The notes beneath the pieces are model-generated. The model saw only the letters and a program-made list of their open reading frames with translations, was not told the DNA's origin and did not search any database. The translations under genes and the position numbers were made by a program. Shown piece by piece: positions 23,665 to 31,710 of a DNA stretch of 64,000 nt. Location: assembly GCF_022811705.1 (NCBI RefSeq), contig NZ_CP094528.1:2542001-2606000 (forward strand), written 5' to 3'. The stretch comes from Agromyces larvae (GTDB lineage: Bacteria > Actinomycetota > Actinomycetes > Actinomycetales > Microbacteriaceae). Position 1 is the first letter of the stretch. The number at the start of each line of letters is the position of its first letter.

Positions 23665-24296
23665 CCCCGCCCGTCTTCGCCCACGGCAGCCTGCGGCTCT
23701 ACCTGCTGGCACTGCTCGACGAGCACCCCCGGCACGGATACGAGCTCATCCAGGCGCTCAGCGACCGGTTCGGCGGCACGTACTCGCCGAGCGCCGGCAC
23801 CATCTACCCCCGTCTCTCGAAGCTCGAAGAGGAGGGGCTCGTCAGCAAGCTCGCCGACGGCCGCAAGACCGTCTACGAGATCACCCCGGCCGGCCGCGCC
23901 GAACTCGACGCGCGCCGCAGCGAACTCGACGCCATCGAAGACGAGGTCACCGACTCGGTGCGCCGACTCGCCGCCGGCGTGCGCGCCGAGGTCGACGACG
24001 CGATGCGGTCGCTGCGCGCCGAACTCGCCAGCGCGGCCCGCGAGGCCAAGCGCGCGGCGAAGCGGGGCGCCGCGACGCCCGCGGGCGCCGGCAGCGCGGG
24101 CACCACCTCGTCGCCCGTCGACTCCGGGCGCGCGGTGCACGAGGCCGACCTGCTGCTGAACGAGTTCCGTCAGCGGGTGCGCACCGATGTGCGCACCGCC
24201 GTGAGCCGCGGCCGGGGCGCCGACGAGGCGGTCGCCCTGCTGCGCCGCCGCCTCGACGAGGTGCGCGCCGAGGTGCAGCAGCTCATCGGGCGCTGA
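23661..24296 (+). CDS. PadR-family transcriptional regulator
   Basis: A 211-residue PadR protein: winged helix at residues 8-85 (LRLYLLALLDEHPRHGYELIQALSDRFGGTYSPSAGTIYPRLSKLEEEGLV) and a long helical C-terminal region (about 90-210) with an Ala/Arg/Lys-rich coiled coil and a low-complexity GAATPAGAGSAGTTSS linker. Longer than the minimal PadR (about 110), so subfamily 2-like. It is translationally coupled to the DUF4097 gene and probably represses the operon through the CGATATATCG sites. Confidence 0.88.
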   Translation: MTPPVFAHGSLRLYLLALLDEHPRHGYELIQALSDRFGGTYSPSAGTIYPRLSKLEEEGLVSKLADGRKTVYEITPAGRAELDARRSELDAIEDEVTDSVRRLAAGVRAEVDDAMRSLRAELASAAREAKRAAKRGAATPAGAGSAGTTSSPVDSGRAVHEADLLLNEFRQRVRTDVRTAVSRGRGADEAVALLRRRLDEVRAEVQQLIGR

Positions 24297-24299
24297 GCA

Positions 24300-24420
24300 C
24301 CGAGCCGGCGGCCCAAGCGGTCTCCCGCTCGACGGCCGGGGCGCCGCTCGGGCGGGCCGCGGCCCGGACCGGGGCGCCGCTGGGCCGGGCCGCCGCTCGT
24401 GCCGGGCCGCCGCCGGGAAG
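24300..24420. repeat. low-complexity CGGGGCGCCGCT repeats between convergent genes
   Basis: GGGGCGCCGCT recurs near 24339 and 24369 among GCCGGGCCGCC words. The sequence is nearly pure G/C and could fold into several overlapping stems, which may end transcription of the convergent padR and monooxygenase genes. No gene seen. Confidence 0.45.
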
Positions 24421-24422
24421 GA

Positions 24423-25589
24423 TCAGAGCATCGCCATGATCTGGCGCGCGATCATGCGGCCGGCACGGGCGGCGCCCACCGTCGACGCCTGCGGCCCGTA
24501 GCCGGCGAGGAACACCCGTGGATCGCTCCACGCGGCACCCTGCCCGACCGTCACACCGCCCGACTTCTCGCGCAGCCGCAGCGGGGCGAGGTGCCGCAGC
24601 TCGGGGCGGAACCCCGTGGCCCAGATGATCGCATCGGCCCGCGCCGTCGACCCGTCGGCGAACACGACGTGATCGGCCTCGATGCGCTCGAACATGGGGC
24701 GTGCGACGAGCAGCCCGCGCTCGATGCCCGCGGCGATGCGTCGGCTCTTCGGCACGCCCGTGCCGCTGACCACCGACGGCAGGGCGCGACCCGACCGGGC
24801 GGCCTCGTCCTGCTTCGCGACCGCGGCCGACGCGCCTTCGAGGTCGAGCTCCTGCCGGTCGAGCCAGTCGATCGGGCGTCGGCTCACCCAGCTGAGCCCG
24901 GCCGCGACGTGCTCGAGTTCGAGCATGAACCCGATCGCCGAGGTGCCGCCGCCGACGATCACGACGTGCTGGTCGCGGAAGTCCTCGGCGTCGACGTAGT
25001 CGGAGGTGTGCAGGTGCCGGCCGCGGAAGTCGGTCATGCCGGGGTAGTAGGGCACGAACGGCGACCCCCACGTGCCGGTCGCGTTCACCACGAAGCTCGC
25101 GCGCAGCTGGCTGGTCGGCACGACCGGTCGCCCCGGCTGTTCGAACGTGCGGCGGCGCCGGCCGAAGAAGCCGCGCACCCGCTGCTCTTCGACGGGCTGG
25201 GGCGAGAGGTCCTCGTACTCCACGAGCAGGTCGGCGCCCTCGTTCGAGACCCGCCGCACCCCGACGGGCCGGTGCACGTTCAGCTGGAAGTGCTCCTCGA
25301 ATCGCCCGTAGTAGTCGGCGACGACCTCGCGCGCGGGCAGCGAACGGTCGGCGGTGTCGAACGAGAGGCCGAGTTCGGCCATTCCGGGCAGGTCGTTCAC
25401 ACGGTGCGCGGTGCCGAGCTTCAGCGCGGACCATCGGTGCTGCCACGCCCCGCCCGGCCCCGGCGCACGATCGAGGACCACGAAATCCTCGTCGGCGACC
25501 AGCTCGAACCGTCGCAGGTAGAAGGCGACCGACAGGCCGGCCTGGCCGGCTCCGATCACCGCGACTCTCACGCGTTCGGGCACGGACAT
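24423..25589 (-). CDS. flavin-containing monooxygenase-like oxidoreductase
   Basis: A 388-residue flavoprotein. VAVIGAGQAGLSVAFYLRR binds FAD (about 9-27), VVIVGGGTSAIGFMLEL binds NADPH (about 208-224), and IIWATGFRPEL is the conserved ATG-type motif (about 325); the order fits the FMO/Baeyer-Villiger-like class. PGGAWQHRW follows the first Rossmann motif. Substrate unknown. ATG 25589 is used; GTG 25592 directly before it would add one residue. There is a GGTGGGG upstream as a possible RBS. Neighbours do not suggest a pathway. Confidence 0.85.
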   Translation of the reverse strand: MSVPERVRVAVIGAGQAGLSVAFYLRRFELVADEDFVVLDRAPGPGGAWQHRWSALKLGTAHRVNDLPGMAELGLSFDTADRSLPAREVVADYYGRFEEHFQLNVHRPVGVRRVSNEGADLLVEYEDLSPQPVEEQRVRGFFGRRRRTFEQPGRPVVPTSQLRASFVVNATGTWGSPFVPYYPGMTDFRGRHLHTSDYVDAEDFRDQHVVIVGGGTSAIGFMLELEHVAAGLSWVSRRPIDWLDRQELDLEGASAAVAKQDEAARSGRALPSVVSGTGVPKSRRIAAGIERGLLVARPMFERIEADHVVFADGSTARADAIIWATGFRPELRHLAPLRLREKSGGVTVGQGAAWSDPRVFLAGYGPQASTVGAARAGRMIARQIMAML

Positions 25590-25698
25590 CACCCCACCAT
25601 CCCATCACGTCCGGCTGGGTGCGCGCAGTGCATGCCGACCCCGCGACGGCGCGCGACGAGACCGCCGCCGACGGGCCGGGGCCACGGGCCGTGAGTGC

Positions 25699-25762
25699 TA
25701 AACTCCCCTGAGGGAAAACAGTTTCTATCAGTGCGAGCCGAGTGATGATCATTCCACTCGGC
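25699..25762 (+). promoter_or_regulatory. promoter and structured leader of the DUF3073 gene
   Basis: TAAACT (25699-25704) is a likely -10. The leader that follows holds a hairpin of GCCGAGTG (25737-25744) with CACTCGGC (25755-25762), 8 bp and a 10-nt loop, then AAGGGGG as RBS before ATG 25786. The stem could protect the mRNA or regulate initiation. Confidence 0.5.
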
Positions 25763-25785
25763 CTGAAGTCGTAAGGGGGTCACGC

Positions 25786-25983
25786 ATGGGGCGCGGCCGT
25801 CAGAAAGCCAAGCACACGAAGGTGGCTCGTGAGCTGAAGTACTTCAGCCCCGAGACCGATTACAGTGCGCTTGAGCGCGAGCTCACCAACTCGCAGCACG
25901 ATCACTACGACGACGAAGCGTCGAAGTGGTCGGAGTATGCCGAGGACGACTCGTACGTCCCCGGAGACAGCCCCCAGCGCTGA
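25786..25983 (+). CDS. DUF3073 family protein
   Basis: A 65-residue hydrophilic protein (MGRGRQKAKHTKVARELKYFSPETDY...) with a basic N-terminus and acidic C-terminus, an unmistakable DUF3073 of actinobacteria. In Mycobacterium it lies next to purM on the opposite strand; here purM is also on the opposite strand but 3.1 kb away. Strong RBS AAGGGGG. Function unknown; high expression is suggested by the RBS and structured leader. Confidence 0.92.
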   Translation: MGRGRQKAKHTKVARELKYFSPETDYSALERELTNSQHDHYDDEASKWSEYAEDDSYVPGDSPQR

Positions 25984-26068
25984 CGTCGCCCGAAAGGGCA
26001 GCTCCGCATGGCCGTTCATCGGCTCAGCTTCGGTTGCAGCGTGCCACGCTGAAGCCGAGAGTGCAGTC

Positions 26069-27718
26069 ATGGAACGACCGCGCCTCGAGCGTCGCCCTGA
26101 GCGACCCGTCGGACCGGGGCGCGTCTCGGCTCCCGCGTCGCCGATTCCGGCCGCTCAGACCAGCCGGACGGTGCCGTTCGGCGCCGTCACACCGGCCCTG
26201 ATCGCGCAGTTGCAGGCGACGGCCGGGAACGCATCGGTGGTCGCGATGCCGGTCGTGCAACGCCAGCCGGTCGAGCAGCAGATCATCGACGCCCTCGACA
26301 AGGCCGACCCGGTCGCGGGTGTCGGCGATTTCCCGACAGCGTTCCGACTTCTGAACGGGCTGTCGATGCCCGACCTGCTCAACACGCTGTTCCGCCTCTC
26401 CGGAAGCGGGCGCACCGAACTGCTGCGGGCGAACCTCGATCGCGCCACCGGAGTGAACCTGCCCCGGTTGCGTCTCGCCTTCGACGCGCACACGCACAAG
26501 CGCTCGGGTGCGCCGGCGGCCGCCTTCCTCACGCGACATCCCGATGCATCCGCGACCGTGCCGCTCGACCAGCTGAACGACATCGGCAGATTCCTCGACC
26601 CCGCCTGGGCGCCGCTCGTCCCGTTGGAGCTCATCCCGTCGCTGTCCGACGAAGAACTCGGCAGCGAGTACGCCCGCGCCCTCGACGGCGACCCCCGGCG
26701 CCTCACCCTCGTCGAGGACGAGCTCGGTCGTCGCGCCGGCGGCATCGGCGGCTGGGGGATGACCGCGTTCGGCAGCCCTCCGGCGGCGGGCACCGCCGGC
26801 GAGACCGCGGTGACCCCCGAGGTCGCGGTGAAGATCCTCGAGAACTACTCGAAGGGCGAACCGCCCTTCCGTCCCGAGCTCGGCAAGGGCGGCGCCTCGT
26901 GGTTCGTCACCGAGGGCAACCCGTACGTCGGGATCGGAAGCGACAAGACCGTGAACGTCTCGGCGCAGCTCGGTCCGACCAAAGGCAGCCTCACCTTCCA
27001 CGAGGCCGATCTGCTCGAGATCTTCACTGCGGAACGCGAGGCGACGAAGGTCGAAGCCGAGGCCGAGTTCCGTCGGCGCCACCGCATTCCGCCCGAGAAG
27101 CCGCTCTCGTCACGGCTCCTGAAGCAGCTCGAGCGCACGAACGGATTCCGTGACAAGTTCGCGGAGGCCAGGATGTGGGATCGCGTCGGGCAGCGGGTCG
27201 CAGCATCCTCATCGAAGGTCGGCGAAGTGGTGCTGCAGAACAGCCGGTTCTCCACGTCGGGCAACGGCAAGTTCCTCGTGGTCGCCGACCCCGCGAAGAT
27301 CAAGCTCCGGGGCGGCCCTCAGGCGGTCATCGCGCAACTCGAGGCCCAGGGCCTGAAAGCGGAGCCCGTGCTCGTCGAGGCCGCCGAAGCCGCCGCCTCC
27401 TCACTGAAGTGGGCCGGGCGGGTGCGCACCGTGCTGCGCGTCGGCGGGCGCGTGATGATCGTGGTGGCCGTCGCGGCCGACATCATCAAGATCTACTACG
27501 CGCAAGACCGCCAGAAGGCGGTGTTCGAGTCCGTCGGCGGGTGGGCGGGCGCCACCGCGGGCGCCGCCGCGTTCTCGGCGATGTGGGCGCCGGCCGACGT
27601 GGCGGGCCCGTGGGCGTGGGCGGCTCACGGAGCGGGTGCGCTGGTGGCCGGCGGCATCGGATACTGGGTCGGAGCGGAGATCACGCGCACGGTGTACGAA
27701 CTCGTGATCGAGCAGTGA
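26069..27718 (+). CDS. putative effector/toxin with AGN-QR leader motif
   Basis: A 549-residue protein. The N-terminus has PALIAQLQATAGNASVVAMP followed by VVQRQ (residues 42-66), matching the LQ-x-AGN-x-x-V...QR leader that opens many cargo-like proteins linked to contractile injection systems and DUF4157 proteins. The centre (70-440) is hydrophilic and unrecognised; the C-terminus is hydrophobic and glycine/alanine-rich (VGGRVMIVVAVAADIIKIYY at about 458-477 and GGWAGATAGAAAFSAMWAP near 490), a possible membrane-inserting domain. No Sec signal. ATG 26069 is a guess: no convincing RBS or -10. The HEAT-like gene downstream starts 43 nt after the stop and may be the immunity partner. No injection-system structural genes are present. 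Confidence 0.6.
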   Translation: MERPRLERRPERPVGPGRVSAPASPIPAAQTSRTVPFGAVTPALIAQLQATAGNASVVAMPVVQRQPVEQQIIDALDKADPVAGVGDFPTAFRLLNGLSMPDLLNTLFRLSGSGRTELLRANLDRATGVNLPRLRLAFDAHTHKRSGAPAAAFLTRHPDASATVPLDQLNDIGRFLDPAWAPLVPLELIPSLSDEELGSEYARALDGDPRRLTLVEDELGRRAGGIGGWGMTAFGSPPAAGTAGETAVTPEVAVKILENYSKGEPPFRPELGKGGASWFVTEGNPYVGIGSDKTVNVSAQLGPTKGSLTFHEADLLEIFTAEREATKVEAEAEFRRRHRIPPEKPLSSRLLKQLERTNGFRDKFAEARMWDRVGQRVAASSSKVGEVVLQNSRFSTSGNGKFLVVADPAKIKLRGGPQAVIAQLEAQGLKAEPVLVEAAEAAASSLKWAGRVRTVLRVGGRVMIVVAVAADIIKIYYAQDRQKAVFESVGGWAGATAGAAAFSAMWAPADVAGPWAWAAHGAGALVAGGIGYWVGAEITRTVYELVIEQ

Positions 27719-27761
27719 CACCGGGATCGCCAACCGACGCGTGATCGAGAAGGAGGTGCTC

Positions 27762-28328
27762 GTGATTCGTGACGAGATCGTGGCGCACGGGCGCGAGCTG
27801 GCGGGCCCGCTCGGGCCGCTGGGCTCGCTCGACGAACAGGAACGTCGCACCGACGAATGGTTGGGGTCGATCGACGCCGACGCCGTCGACGAGTTCGTCG
27901 ACCTCGTCGCGCACCCGCCATCGGCGACCGAACTCGGCTCGGTCGACCCCGACGTCTTCGCCCAGGTCGTGCCCGAACTGCTCTGCCGCTTCGCCGAGCT
28001 GCGCGCCGACGACGCGGTCCCCCGCCTCGCCGCGCAGCTGGCACGCGTCGAGCCCCGACGCGCTGCCGCCCGTCGGGCCGCCGCCGAGGCGCTCGGCGCC
28101 AGCGGTTCGGCCGCCGCGCTGCCGCTGCTGACCGACCACCTCGTCACGCATCCCGACCTCGCGGCGCGGGACGGCATCGCCGTCGTCGAAGCGATCGCCG
28201 AACTCGACGCATCCGGCGGTGCGGCGGCGCTGGCGACCGTGCGGGACGCGCTCGCCACCAGACCGGAGACCCAGCCGGTTCGCCGGCGCATCGACGAACT
28301 GCTGGCCGAGCGCGATGCCCGAGCGTGA
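27762..28328 (+). CDS. HEAT-repeat-like protein, possible immunity partner
   Basis: A 188-residue all-helical protein; AVPRLAAQLARVEPRRAAARRAAAEALGAS and AALPLLTDHLVTHPDLAARDGIAVVEAIAELDASGGAAALATVRDAL-type segments have the periodicity of HEAT/armadillo repeats. The N-terminal half (LDEQERRTDEWLGSIDADAVDEFVDLV) is acidic. GTG 27762 is chosen because AGAAGGAGG lies 5 nt upstream; the in-frame GTG at 27741 would sit ahead of that RBS. Co-orientation with the putative effector suggests an immunity or accessory role; this is inference only. Confidence 0.65.
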   Translation: MIRDEIVAHGRELAGPLGPLGSLDEQERRTDEWLGSIDADAVDEFVDLVAHPPSATELGSVDPDVFAQVVPELLCRFAELRADDAVPRLAAQLARVEPRRAAARRAAAEALGASGSAAALPLLTDHLVTHPDLAARDGIAVVEAIAELDASGGAAALATVRDALATRPETQPVRRRIDELLAERDARA

Positions 28329-28349
28329 TGCCTGAGCCCGGCTGCCGGC

Positions 28350-29129
28350 TCACGCCGGTGCGGACGCCCAGTTCGCGGTGGTCTCGGCGAACCGTTCGAG
28401 TTCGGCGAGGGTGGCGTTCGGCGTGATCGCGCGCAGCACGATCTCGTCCACCGCGTCGAGCTCGTGCAGCGCGCCGGCGTCGGACACGGTCGCGTCGATC
28501 GCGCGGATTCCCAGCCGCGCGAAGTTCGCCGCGTAGTTCGGGTACGACGCGTAGCGGTCGGCCTCGGCTGCGAGCGCCGGTCGCGCCGCCTCGTCGACGA
28601 TCGTGCGCGTGTACAGCACGGCGCGCGTCGGGTGGGGCGAGCCGCTGCGATCGGATGCCTCGGCCTCCGCCCGCAGCTCGTGCACCGCCGCGGCCGCCGC
28701 AGGCGCGGTGAGCCAGGTCAGCAGCGCGCCGTCGCCGTCGGTCGCCGCGAGGCGGCGCATCCGGGGGCCGAGGGCTCCCACGATGAGCGGGACGGTCGTG
28801 CGTTCGCGCAACGTCGCGATGCCCTCGCGCACCAGCGTCACCGGATGCCGCGATCCGCCCGACCCGATGCCGAGCACCAGTCGGTCGACCGGCAGCCCCG
28901 CGAGGTCGAGCGTGTCGGCGGACCTGCGGTCGAGCGGGATCACCCCGGTCGCGAGCCCGAGCCGGCCGGTCACGTCGGCGACCTCGCGCAGCCCGGCCAG
29001 CGAGTCGCCCCGCGGGATGTCGTTCAGCCACAGCGCGTGGAACCCGAGTCGTTCGAGGCGGGGCGCCAGTGCGCGCAGCAGCGAGGCATCCGTGGTGCCC
29101 GGAAGCCCGAGCGAGACCGCCGCCCGCAT
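28350..29129 (-). CDS. LLM-class F420/FMN-dependent oxidoreductase
   Basis: A 259-residue TIM-barrel luciferase-like monooxygenase: MRAAVSLGLPGTTDASLLRALAPRLERLGFHALWLND at the start, ATGVIPLDRRSA, RLVLGIGSGG and VPLIVGALGPRMRRLAA are the usual strands. It is shorter than most (about 300), missing part of the C-terminal helices. Its ATG is 3 nt after the purM stop, so the two are co-transcribed, although no purine role is evident. Confidence 0.85.
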   Translation of the reverse strand: MRAAVSLGLPGTTDASLLRALAPRLERLGFHALWLNDIPRGDSLAGLREVADVTGRLGLATGVIPLDRRSADTLDLAGLPVDRLVLGIGSGGSRHPVTLVREGIATLRERTTVPLIVGALGPRMRRLAATDGDGALLTWLTAPAAAAAVHELRAEAEASDRSGSPHPTRAVLYTRTIVDEAARPALAAEADRYASYPNYAANFARLGIRAIDATVSDAGALHELDAVDEIVLRAITPNATLAELERFAETTANWASAPA

Positions 29130-29132
29130 CGC

Positions 29133-30245
29133 CTACTCCGCGTAGCTCCCGACCAGGCGCACCGCGCCGCCGTCGACGCCCTTGGCACCCTGCTCCCAGC
29201 CTTCGCCGACCGGCGCCGCGAGATCGCCGACCGACACCGTGCCGACCTGCCAGGCGGGCAGCCCGAGCGCGTCGAGCTCCGCGATCACCGCGGATGCCTC
29301 GGAGCCGGCGACGACCGCGAAGAACCCGATGCCGAGATTCCAGGTGCCCTCGGTCGACTCGAGCGTCGTACCGGCCAGGTCGTTCAGCACCCGGAACACC
29401 GGCTGCGGCGACCACGTCGACCGGTCGACCTCGGCGCGCGAACCGCGGGGCAGCACGCGCGCGAGGTTCGCCGCGATGCCGCCGCCGGTGACGTGCGACA
29501 GCGCGTGCACGGCCGCCCCGTGCGGACCTTCGAGGAGCTTCACGAGCGGGCCCGAGTACAGCCTGGTCGGCTCGAGCAGGGCCTCCCCCCAGGTGGTGCC
29601 GAGCTCTGCCGCGGCATCCGTGTAGCCCAGCCCCGCTGCGCGCAGGATGTGCCTGACCAGCGAGAACCCGTTCGAGTGCAGGCCGCTCGAAGCGATCGCG
29701 ATGACCGCGTCGCCCTCGGCGACCCGCTCGGCGCCGAGCGCCCGGTCGGCCTCGACGATGCCGACCGCGGCACCCGCGACGTCGTAGTCGTCGACGCCCA
29801 TGAGGCCCGGGTGCTCGGCGGTCTCGCCGCCGACGAGCGCGGTGCCGGTCGCTTCGCACGCGCGCGCGATGCCGGTGACGATCGCCGCGATGCGCTCGGG
29901 CACGACCCGGCCGCACGCGATGTAGTCGGTCATGAACAGCGGCTTCGCGCCGACCACGACGATGTCGTCGACGACCATGCCGACGAGATCCTGGCCGATG
30001 GTGTCGTGCAGGTCGAGCGCCTGCGCGATCGCGATCTTCGTGCCGACGCCGTCGGTCGAGGTCGCGAGCAGCGGCCGCGTGTAGTCCTTCGCGAACGAGA
30101 GGTCGAACAGGCCGGCGAAGCCGCCGACGCCGCCGAGGACGCTGGGGCCGTGCGTTCGCCCGACCGCCTCCTTCATGAGTTCGACGGCGAGGTCGCCGGC
30201 AGCGGTGTCGACTCCGGCTGCGGCGTAGGACGAGTTCGCGCTCAC
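29133..30245 (-). CDS. purM: phosphoribosylformylglycinamidine cyclo-ligase
   Basis: A 370-residue PurM, the fifth step of de novo purine synthesis (FGAM to AIR, ATP-dependent). SYAAAGVD, ATSTDGVGTKIAIA, DLVGMVVDDIVVVGAKPLF, GGETAEHPG, SSGLHSNGFSL, HVTGGGIAANLARVLP and EGTWNLGIGFFAVV cover the family. Start is GTG 30245 (VSANSSYAAAG). Unlike the usual actinobacterial purF-purM order, purF here lies 3.7 kb away on the other strand. An LLM oxidoreductase gene follows in the same operon. Confidence 0.95.
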   Translation of the reverse strand: MSANSSYAAAGVDTAAGDLAVELMKEAVGRTHGPSVLGGVGGFAGLFDLSFAKDYTRPLLATSTDGVGTKIAIAQALDLHDTIGQDLVGMVVDDIVVVGAKPLFMTDYIACGRVVPERIAAIVTGIARACEATGTALVGGETAEHPGLMGVDDYDVAGAAVGIVEADRALGAERVAEGDAVIAIASSGLHSNGFSLVRHILRAAGLGYTDAAAELGTTWGEALLEPTRLYSGPLVKLLEGPHGAAVHALSHVTGGGIAANLARVLPRGSRAEVDRSTWSPQPVFRVLNDLAGTTLESTEGTWNLGIGFFAVVAGSEASAVIAELDALGLPAWQVGTVSVGDLAAPVGEGWEQGAKGVDGGAVRLVGSYAE

Positions 30246-30284
30246 CCGTCAAGGGTACCCGCCGCCCCGCCGGCCCCCTCCCCC

Positions 30285-30350
30285 GCACCTGCACCTGCAC
30301 CTGCACCTGCACCCGCACCTGCACCTGCACCTGCACCTGCACCTGCACCC
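30285..30350. repeat. hexanucleotide tandem repeat (GCACCT)11
   Basis: Eleven successive copies of GCACCT, two of them GCACCC, in the purM / hypothetical divergent gap. A slippage-prone microsatellite 40-105 nt upstream of the purM start; copy number could influence the purM promoter. Confidence 0.9.
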
Positions 30351-30437
30351 GTACCGAATTCAGGTTCGCGCACGGCGTGTCGCCCCGGCACGCCGTGTCA
30401 GGCCACCGCGACACGCCTCCCGACCTGAATTGCGTAC
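30351..30437. repeat. long imperfect inverted repeat between divergent genes
   Basis: GTACCGAATTCAGGTTCG at the left pairs with CGACCTGAATTGCGTAC at the right, and inside it GGCGTGTCG pairs with CGACACGCC. The internal CGACACGCC core and an outer CAGG-type arm resemble the hairpin at 9226-9304. As it lies between divergent promoters it is not a terminator, more likely a MITE-like or REP-like element. Confidence 0.6.
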
Positions 30438-30461
30438 CGGGGGTGCGGGGGTGGGGGGACG

Positions 30462-30467
30462 TAGAAT
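30462..30467 (+). promoter_or_regulatory. -10 box TAGAAT of a leaderless gene
   Basis: TAGAAT stands 6 nt before ATG 30474, so transcription should begin at or next to the A of the start codon. No RBS is present between them. Confidence 0.6.
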
Positions 30468-30473
30468 TCCGGT

Positions 30474-31085
30474 ATGCACGCGGGGGGCGGGCCATCGTGG
30501 GTGATTCGCGAGAATGCGACTCGCGCGGTGCTGCTCGCGCTCTACCTGCGCGAGGTGCTGTCGATCGCGTCGCCGGTCGAACTGCCGCGGCTGCGCGACA
30601 TCGGCGCGATCGGCGACCGGCTGGCGGTCGACGGACAGGATCGCCTCGAACGCCAGTGGCGCGAGTGGTGGGCGATGACGGTCGAGCCCGAGGCGCATCC
30701 ATCGCCGGTTCCGCTCGAGCTGGTCGCCGAGTACGACACGGATGTCGCGCTGCCCGTGAGCGGCGCCGAGGATCTGATGCGCGCGATCGTGCCGCACGCC
30801 GAGGCGGCGCGCGCCTGGGCCGATTGGGCGCACTCGGGGTACCGGCAGGCGGCGGCGACGCGCCGCGGCGATTCGTACCGCGCGTACGCCGGTTCGATCG
30901 CCGAGCACGAGCGCGAGGTCGGGCGCCGCGCGCACTCGTTCGAGCTGAACGTCGAGGTGATGCCGCTCACCGTGTCGGGTGTCTGGTGGATCGGCAGCAT
31001 GACCGTCGCCGTCACCGACACGCTGCGCGCCGACGCCGCGGCGTTCGACGACGCCATCCACCCGATCATCGCCGAGCTGGCCTGA
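30474..31085 (+). CDS. hypothetical protein
   Basis: A 203-residue soluble, largely helical protein (VIRENATRAVLLALYLREVLSIASPVELPRL..., then RQWREWWAMTV, and a C-terminal VMPLTVSGVWWIGSMTVAVTDTLRADAAAFD). I do not recognise a family. ATG 30474 is 6 nt past the -10 box TAGAAT, consistent with a leaderless transcript; the codon use and third-position GC match its neighbours. No operon partner; a low-complexity stretch and hairpin follow. Confidence 0.7.
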   Translation: MHAGGGPSWVIRENATRAVLLALYLREVLSIASPVELPRLRDIGAIGDRLAVDGQDRLERQWREWWAMTVEPEAHPSPVPLELVAEYDTDVALPVSGAEDLMRAIVPHAEAARAWADWAHSGYRQAAATRRGDSYRAYAGSIAEHEREVGRRAHSFELNVEVMPLTVSGVWWIGSMTVAVTDTLRADAAAFDDAIHPIIAELA

Positions 31086-31087
31086 GC

Positions 31088-31165
31088 CGCCGCCACTGCC
31101 GCTGCCGCCACCACCGCTGCCACCACCTCTGCCGCCACCACCACCGACCGCCACCACCGCCGCCT
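31088..31165. repeat. (CCRCCR)n low-complexity tract
   Basis: GCCGCCACTGCCGCTGCCGC and CCACCACCACCGACCGCC style triplet repeats run for about 78 nt after the hypothetical gene. No gene or regulatory site seen in it. Confidence 0.8.
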
Positions 31166-31178
31166 GTGTCTGCGCGGC

Positions 31179-31240
31179 ACAGGCACGTTCTTCAGTTCGC
31201 GGCGGCGACCGCGTTGCCTCGAACTGAACAGCGTGCCTGC
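31179..31240. terminator. hairpin after the hypothetical gene
   Basis: AGGCACGTTCTTCAGTTCG (from 31180) pairs with CGAACTGAACAGCGTGCCT (to 31238) with three mismatches. It lies about 95 nt past the stop at 31085 and before the thioesterase gene, and its TTCAGTTCG arms recall the hairpin at 10188-10255. Confidence 0.55.
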
Positions 31241-31271
31241 AACGTGCGAGGAGGGGTGCGAGACTCGTGCG

Positions 31272-31706
31272 ATGAGCATCTGGTTCGACGAACCCGACAT
31301 CGCGTGGGCGATGTCCCGCAGCACCGACACCGCGATCCGCGCGCTCGGCATCGAGATGATCGAGGCGACGGATGACTCGCTGAAGGGCCGCATGCCCGTC
31401 GACGGGCGCACGCGCCAGCCCGGCGGGGTGCTGCACGGCGGAGCATCCGTCGCCTTCGCCGAGACGCTCGCGAGCTGGGGCGCGAGCTTCACCGTCGACC
31501 CGGCGCAGTACTACTGCGTCGGCATGGAGATCAACGCGAACCATGTGCGTCCCGTCGCCGACGGCTGGGTGTTCGGCGAGGCGCGCCCGCTCTCGCGGGG
31601 GCGCACGACGCAGGTGTGGGACATCCGCATCACCGACGAGAACGGCAAGCTCGTCTGCGTATCGCGCTGCACCATGGCCGTGCTCGCGAAGCCGTCGGAG
31701 TACTGA
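31272..31706 (+). CDS. hotdog-fold PaaI/MenI-type thioesterase
   Basis: A 144-residue hotdog protein. RQPGGVLHGGASVAFAETLASWGA is the diagnostic HGG motif with the catalytic Glu (about residue 64), NHVRPVADGWVFGEARPLSRGRTTQVWDIRI the central sheet. It hydrolyses acyl-CoA thioesters, by family either DHNA-CoA (menaquinone) or phenylacetyl-CoA-type substrates; no men or paa genes are near. ATG 31272 begins MSIWFDEP, as in homologues; GAGACT 6 nt upstream may be a -10. Confidence 0.85.
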   Translation: MSIWFDEPDIAWAMSRSTDTAIRALGIEMIEATDDSLKGRMPVDGRTRQPGGVLHGGASVAFAETLASWGASFTVDPAQYYCVGMEINANHVRPVADGWVFGEARPLSRGRTTQVWDIRITDENGKLVCVSRCTMAVLAKPSEY

Positions 31707-31710
31707 CCGC

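Noticed and set aside
25786..27718. DUF3073 and the effector-like gene as one functional operon
   Set aside because: DUF3073 is a conserved housekeeping gene of purine neighbourhoods; the 85-nt gap has no coupling signal, so co-orientation is probably incidental.
27741..27761. GTG 27741 as start of the HEAT-like protein
   Set aside because: The AGAAGGAGG Shine-Dalgarno lies after it and correctly spaced for GTG 27762.
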